Source: Acidobacteriota bacterium (GTDB lineage: Bacteria; Acidobacteriota; Thermoanaerobaculia; Multivoradales; SZUA-115). From it: a stretch of 8,585 nucleotides of DNA. Location: positions 1-8,585 of the forward strand of contig QIHU01000272.1 in the NCBI GenBank assembly GCA_003231035.1, written 5' to 3'. The notes under the pieces are model-generated. The model ran no database searches, was not told the DNA's origin, and worked only from the letters and a program-made list of their open reading frames with translations. Below, one piece after another: positions 5,162 through 8,585 of this stretch. The stretch's first letter is position 1. Every line of letters starts with the position of its first letter. A program made the translations under genes and the position numbers.

Positions 5162-6496
5162 CTAGCCTTCCGTAGCCACCTCGAGCCCCAGTTGCTTCCA
5201 GGCCCGCGTGCCGCCGTTGATGCTGCGCACGTTTTGGTAGCCCAGCGACTTGAGGAGCAAGAGCCCCGAGAGCGACAGGTTGCCGCGTTCGCAGACGGTG
5301 TAGATCGGAGCCGAGCGCTCCGTGGGCAGTAGGTTGGCGAAGTCGTTGATCTCTGCAAGCGGCATGTTCATGGCTCCGGGCACGTGCCCGACGGCGAAAT
5401 CCTCGAATTTGCGAACGTCCAGCACGAAGGGTTTCTCGTCGCTCGCGAGTTGGCGGGCCGCCGCATCGGCGTCGATCGTCAGCCCTTCGTTGCCGCGCAC
5501 GTTCTCGACCATCTCGCTCATCATGCGCTCGCCCGGGCTGCCCGGCGAGTCCACGGCCATCTGCGGCAAGTGTTTGGCCAGCGAGGAGGCGTACTTGAAG
5601 GAGCTGTCCGGGAAGATCACCACCACTTGGTTGCCCGGCTCGTCGGCGACCAGTTTGAACGCTCCGGCCAAGGCCATGCCCGAACTGGGGCCGGCGATGA
5701 TGCTCTCTTCTCGATTGAGCCGCAAGCAGAGGTCGAAGGCCTCTTGGTTATCTACTTCGACTAGCTCGTCGTACTCGTCGGGAGCGAACAATTCCGTCTG
5801 TTGCAGTTGCCGGATACTGCGCACCCCCGGAATGTCGTGGCCCTCGCCGGGGTGGACGCCATGTACCGCGATAGCGGAGTTCTTCTCCTTGAGAAAACGA
5901 CCGGTGCCGGTAATCGTGCCGCAGGTTCCCAGACCGGCGACAAAGTGGGTGACTTTTCCGTCGGTTTGGCGCCAGATCTCGGGTCCCGTGGTGCGGTAGT
6001 GGGCCTCTGGATTGGCGGGGTTGGCGTATTGGTTGAGCATCTCGAAGTCGGGGCGATCACCGAGTTCATGCGCCTTGGCGATGGCTCCTTCCGGCGCGCC
6101 GGGTGCCGGGCAAAGGGTGTCTTCCAGTTCGATCACCTCGGCTCCGAAGAAGCGCAGCATGGTCCGTTTTTCTTGCGGGATGGCCAGCGACAGCGGTGTG
6201 GTGAGCGCATAGCCTCGCGCGTTGGCCATCATGGCTAACCCCATGCCGGTGTTGCCCGAGGTGGGTTCGACTAGTTTTTGTCCGTCGGCCAGAATTCCCC
6301 GTTCCTCAGCGTCGCGGATCAAGTTGGCCGCTACGCGGTCCTTCACCGCGCCGAAGGGGTTGTACCACTCCAGTTTGGCGTAGACGCGGGTGTGTTCGAA
6401 GGGCACCACCCGGTGGAGGCGGACTAGGGGAGTGGGATTTTCTTCGCTAGAGAGGAGTCCCAGGATGGAATCGTAGGTGCGTCGCTGGTGATCCAT
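5162..6496 (-). CDS. PLP-dependent cysteine synthase-like enzyme fused to a rhodanese domain
   Basis: This is a 444-residue protein in two parts. Residues 1 to about 320 are a fold-type II PLP enzyme of the cysteine synthase / cystathionine beta-synthase family. NPFGAVKDR puts the PLP lysine at Lys52, and PTSGNTG (78-84) binds the substrate and cofactor, with Asn82 near PLP. The glycine-rich phosphate loop is GLGTCGT (188-194), and PSSG (270-273) contacts the pyridine ring. Residues from about 340 form a single rhodanese domain with FVLDVRKFEDFAVGHVPGA and the active loop CERGNLS, whose catalytic cysteine is Cys402. The enzyme probably makes cysteine or a related thiol from an activated serine derivative; the rhodanese part could supply or accept persulfide sulfur. 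The ATG at 6496 has a GGAG about 12 nt upstream, rather far. It lies downstream of, and in line with, the membrane protein gene. Cytoplasmic; no signal peptide. Confidence 0.93.
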   Translation of the reverse strand: MDHQRRTYDSILGLLSSEENPTPLVRLHRVVPFEHTRVYAKLEWYNPFGAVKDRVAANLIRDAEERGILADGQKLVEPTSGNTGMGLAMMANARGYALTTPLSLAIPQEKRTMLRFFGAEVIELEDTLCPAPGAPEGAIAKAHELGDRPDFEMLNQYANPANPEAHYRTTGPEIWRQTDGKVTHFVAGLGTCGTITGTGRFLKEKNSAIAVHGVHPGEGHDIPGVRSIRQLQQTELFAPDEYDELVEVDNQEAFDLCLRLNREESIIAGPSSGMALAGAFKLVADEPGNQVVVIFPDSSFKYASSLAKHLPQMAVDSPGSPGERMMSEMVENVRGNEGLTIDADAAARQLASDEKPFVLDVRKFEDFAVGHVPGAMNMPLAEINDFANLLPTERSAPIYTVCERGNLSLSGLLLLKSLGYQNVRSINGGTRAWKQLGLEVATEG

Positions 6497-6571
6497 GATG
6501 AAGATATGCTCCGTAGCCTGTGGCCCAGGCGGAATTCGTCGAGTTGCAGGTTGTCGATTGCCGATTCATCG

Positions 6572-7051
6572 CTAGCCTTCAAAATGGGGTTTGGCGCGGT
6601 CTTTATTCCCTGTGGACAGTGCTGGATGGCGGAGGGTGGCGAGCATCCCCAAGAGACCGAGTTGCACCATCGTTCCTGGTGCCAGCGCCGGAGTTGCTCC
6701 GTGGATCGACTCCCAGAACAGGCGCCAGCCGGTCATCGTCGGATAGAGTTCCAACTCGAACTCAGTATTGGTCCGGTAGTGCAGGACCAAACCGGCGATG
6801 CCGGCGATGACGAAGCCGACCATCAGCAAGCGAAAGGCGAGCAGGCTCGCGCGCTTGGGCGCCACGCCCAGCCACAATGCCCCCACCAGCCCCAGGGCGA
6901 GCAGAGTCAAGGGGACGTATTGCTTGTAGTCCTCGTAGTGGCCGAGCAGTACTAACTCCACACCGACCCCGGCGGCCCCGAAGGCGAAGAGGGCGAGGAG
7001 CAGGCGGTGGAGCGCTGCCGAGGGAGCGGCGGTCGAGCTGGGGGCGTCCAT
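6572..7051 (-). CDS. Four-helix membrane protein of unknown function
   Basis: This is a 159-residue inner-membrane protein I cannot name. Predicted helices lie at about residues 14-37 (with LLLALFAFGAAGVGVELVLL), 45-63 (VPLTLLALGLVGALWLGV), 68-91 (with LMVGFVIAGIAGLVLHY) and 120-139 (with GTMVQLGLLGML). A polar segment between helices 3 and 4 holds HYRTNTEFELELYPTMTGW and the Pro/Ala-rich ATPALAPGT, and looks like the most conserved part. HYEDYKQY separates helices 1 and 2. An AGG 8 nt before the ATG is a weak ribosome site. The gene lies 68 bp after the FMN reductase and 75 bp before the cysteine-synthase-like gene, all on one strand, so a shared transcript is plausible but not shown. Confidence 0.75.
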   Translation of the reverse strand: MDAPSSTAAPSAALHRLLLALFAFGAAGVGVELVLLGHYEDYKQYVPLTLLALGLVGALWLGVAPKRASLLAFRLLMVGFVIAGIAGLVLHYRTNTEFELELYPTMTGWRLFWESIHGATPALAPGTMVQLGLLGMLATLRHPALSTGNKDRAKPHFEG

Positions 7052-7119
7052 GGAGGCAGCCTATCCGAGTCGCGGGTCGACCAGCTACGTGTGGATGGCG
7101 GGTGGCGAAGGAGCTCGCC

Positions 7120-7698
7120 TCAGTCGGCGAGTTTGGCCAGGGTCTTGGCGACGGACTCACCCAAAGCATGAACCCGTGCCTGTTGTTTAGTGTCGTTGAG
7201 TTGTCCCTGGTCACCAAAGGCCTCGAAGGCACGCGGGACGGCAATTTGATCCGGCAGGACGATGACTCCGATGTTGCCGAGGATCGAGCGCAGGTGAACC
7301 AGCCCTCGCAAGCCACCGAGACCACCGGGTGAGGCGGCCATCAGAGCGGCCACCTTGCCTCGGTAAGCCGCCAAGGGAGCCTCGCCTGCGGCGGAGCGAG
7401 AGACCCAGTCGATCGTGTTCTTGAGCAACGGCGTGAGCGAACTGTTGTACTCCGGTGAGGCGATCAGCAGGCCTTGGTGATCGAGGAACAGTTTCTTGAG
7501 CCGGGTTGCGTTGGCGGGGATGCCCTGGTCTCGTTCGAGGTCTTCGTCGAAGAGGGGCAGTGGGTACTCGCCCAGGTCGACGACCGTGATCTCGGCACCC
7601 GCCTTGCGCGCGCCCTCGGCGGCGATGCGAACCAGACGAGCGTTGTATGAATCCTTGCGTGCACTTCCGGCGAAGGCGAGGATGCGTGGTTTGGCCAT
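7120..7698 (-). CDS. NAD(P)H-dependent FMN reductase / quinone reductase (flavodoxin-like)
   Basis: This 192-residue protein is a full-length member of the NADPH-dependent FMN reductase family. These proteins bind FMN on a flavodoxin-like fold and pass two electrons from NAD(P)H to quinones, free flavin, azo dyes or metal ions. The N-terminal phosphate-binding loop is GSARKDSYNARL (residues 11-22). The characteristic SPEYN is at 81-85, followed by LLKNTIDWVSR (91-101), and a Gly-rich flavin loop SPGGLGGLRG is at 123-132. A strong ribosome site (TGGAGGA on the minus strand) supports the ATG at 7698. It is soluble and cytoplasmic, and the first gene of a possible three-gene minus-strand unit. 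The physiological acceptor cannot be read from sequence; quinone or chromate reduction and stress protection are common roles. Confidence 0.93.
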   Translation of the reverse strand: MAKPRILAFAGSARKDSYNARLVRIAAEGARKAGAEITVVDLGEYPLPLFDEDLERDQGIPANATRLKKLFLDHQGLLIASPEYNSSLTPLLKNTIDWVSRSAAGEAPLAAYRGKVAALMAASPGGLGGLRGLVHLRSILGNIGVIVLPDQIAVPRAFEAFGDQGQLNDTKQQARVHALGESVAKTLAKLAD

Positions 7699-7704
7699 GA
7701 GGTT

Positions 7705-7709
7705 CCTCC
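7705..7709 (-). promoter_or_regulatory. Strong ribosome binding site of the FMN reductase
   Basis: The minus strand reads GGAGG within TGGAGGA, 6 nt before the ATG at 7698. It is the best Shine-Dalgarno match in the window and fixes the start of this gene. Confidence 0.8.
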
Positions 7710-7827
7710 AGAGTCGTGTACCAGCGAGTGAAGTGGCCGCATGCTATCAGCGGCGAAGGCTTGGACTCTCCAACGATGGCCGCGGCAGCCGGATGCGGCG
7801 GAACTCTTGCAGTGGTACAGTGGATAA

Positions 7828-7930
7828 GAATCCGGTGACAGCGAACCATGTCAACGTCGCGTCGCCGCCGCGGCGTGGCGATGAGGGGCATTGCCACCAT
7901 TTTTAGAATCCGGGGGTCCGTGCGAATCCG
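7828..7930. repeat. Three copies of GAATCCG ahead of the TIR gene
   Basis: GAATCCG occurs at 7828-7834, 7906-7912 and 7924-7930, all in direct orientation. The last copy touches the ATG at 7931. The spacings are 78 and 18 bp. They lie in the divergent gap between the FMN reductase and the TIR gene, where a regulator could bind. The motif is short and could be chance. Confidence 0.35.
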
Positions 7931-8585
7931 ATGAGCAGCTCCGACATTTTCATCAGCTATGCTCACCTCGACAATGAGGGCCTGAGCGAAGACGACAACG
8001 GATGGATCACGGACTTCCACCGCGCGATCGAGGTGCGGGTGGGCCAGCTGCTAGGCCGCAAGCCGCGGGTTTTTCGTGACCCTCGGTTGACCGGCAACGA
8101 CGTATTTCCAGAGCGGCTGGTCGGCGAGCTGAACGGAGCCAGCGCGCTGATCTGCGTGCTGTCCCCGCGCTACCTCCAGTCCGAGTGGTGCCTCCGGGAG
8201 CTGGATGAGTTCCTGGAGAGACGGCCCGCATCCCAGTGGGCCGAGCGGAGCAAGGCTCCCGTTTTCAAGATCATCAAAACGCCGGTTCCGTTCACCGAGC
8301 ACCCCCCCACGGTGCGCGATCTTCTGGGCTACGAATTCTTCATCCTGGACCCGCGGAGCGGACGGCCCAAGGAACTCAACCGTGCCTTCGGTCCGCAGAT
8401 CCAACTACAGTACTGGCAGAAGCTCGACGAGTTGGCCTGGGACGTCAAGACGTTTCTCGTCGCGACCGAAGGAGCCGGCTCCGCGGTGCCTGAGCGGGGC
8501 GCGGTTTTCCTCGCGGAGACGACCTTCGACCTCATCCCCGAGCGCGATGCCTTGCGCCGCGAGCTGCGTCGGCGGGGCTACCGCG
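7931..8585 (+). CDS. TIR-domain protein, N-terminal part (cut by right edge)
   Basis: The first 218 residues are in the window and the frame stays open at the edge. Residues 1 to about 150 form a TIR domain. FISYAH (7-12) is the first strand and box 1, and FRDPRLTGND (48-57) is the BB-loop region. ALICVLSPRYLQSEWCLREL (72-91) carries the W-C-x-x-E-L motif, whose Glu90 corresponds to the catalytic glutamate of NAD-cleaving TIR enzymes. After a linker, VFLAETTFDLIPERDALRRE (192-211) begins a second domain resembling the segment that follows TIR in some large bacterial multidomain TIR proteins, somewhat like the start of DUF4062. An in-frame stop near 7904 excludes a longer N-terminus; the ATG lacks a clear ribosome site. 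Bacterial TIR proteins often deplete NAD+ or make signalling nucleotides in phage defence. That role is inference here, since the rest of the protein and its neighbours are not visible. Confidence 0.9.
   Translation, partial: MSSSDIFISYAHLDNEGLSEDDNGWITDFHRAIEVRVGQLLGRKPRVFRDPRLTGNDVFPERLVGELNGASALICVLSPRYLQSEWCLRELDEFLERRPASQWAERSKAPVFKIIKTPVPFTEHPPTVRDLLGYEFFILDPRSGRPKELNRAFGPQIQLQYWQKLDELAWDVKTFLVATEGAGSAVPERGAVFLAETTFDLIPERDALRRELRRRGYR

Noticed and set aside
5322..5999. Long plus-strand open frame of 225 codons opposite the cysteine synthase-like gene
   Set aside because: The minus strand encodes an unmistakable PLP enzyme and rhodanese; the plus-strand product is Ser/Pro-rich and matches nothing I know.
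7813..7829. TGGTAC followed by GATAAG, considered as a sigma-54 promoter for the TIR gene
   Set aside because: The required -12 TTGC element is missing at the proper spacing.

Overview
The window is GC-rich bacterial chromosomal DNA. It is most likely from an Acidobacteriota-type (Thermoanaerobaculia-like) organism. I infer this from a secreted ELWxSDGTxxGT-repeat protein carrying a C-terminal DTGYFWFF domain, and from the general protein style; no rRNA or marker gene is present to confirm it. No tRNA, rRNA, CRISPR array or insertion sequence was seen.

Layout. (1) 1-3356, minus strand: one long gene for an exported, repeat-rich (probably beta-propeller) protein, now broken into four reading-frame pieces. 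One break is a perfect 14-bp tandem duplication. The other two lie in linkers that look shortened. The 3' end runs off the left edge inside a second copy of a 144-residue C-terminal domain. (2) 3540-3959, plus: a small membrane protein of unknown function. (3) 4052-4728, plus: a compact mazEF-type toxin-antitoxin pair, with stacked palindromes over the antitoxin start and a TTG toxin start overlapping the antitoxin stop. (4) About 4781-5149, plus: the C-terminal remnant of an ATP-binding DUF4143 protein whose ATPase half is gone. (5) 7698-5162, minus: three co-directional genes for an NAD(P)H-dependent FMN reductase, a four-helix membrane protein, and a PLP-dependent cysteine-synthase-like enzyme fused to a rhodanese domain. 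(6) 7931-8585, plus: the N-terminal 218 residues of a TIR-domain protein with the catalytic glutamate motif intact, followed by the start of a second domain. It is cut by the right edge.

How the parts fit. The FMN reductase, membrane protein and cysteine-synthase/rhodanese genes could form a redox or sulfur-metabolism transcription unit, but the spacing is loose. The toxin-antitoxin pair beside a decayed DUF4143 gene, and the TIR gene at the right edge, are accessory elements. The TIR gene is the most likely entry to an immune or conflict system, but its partners, if any, lie outside the window.
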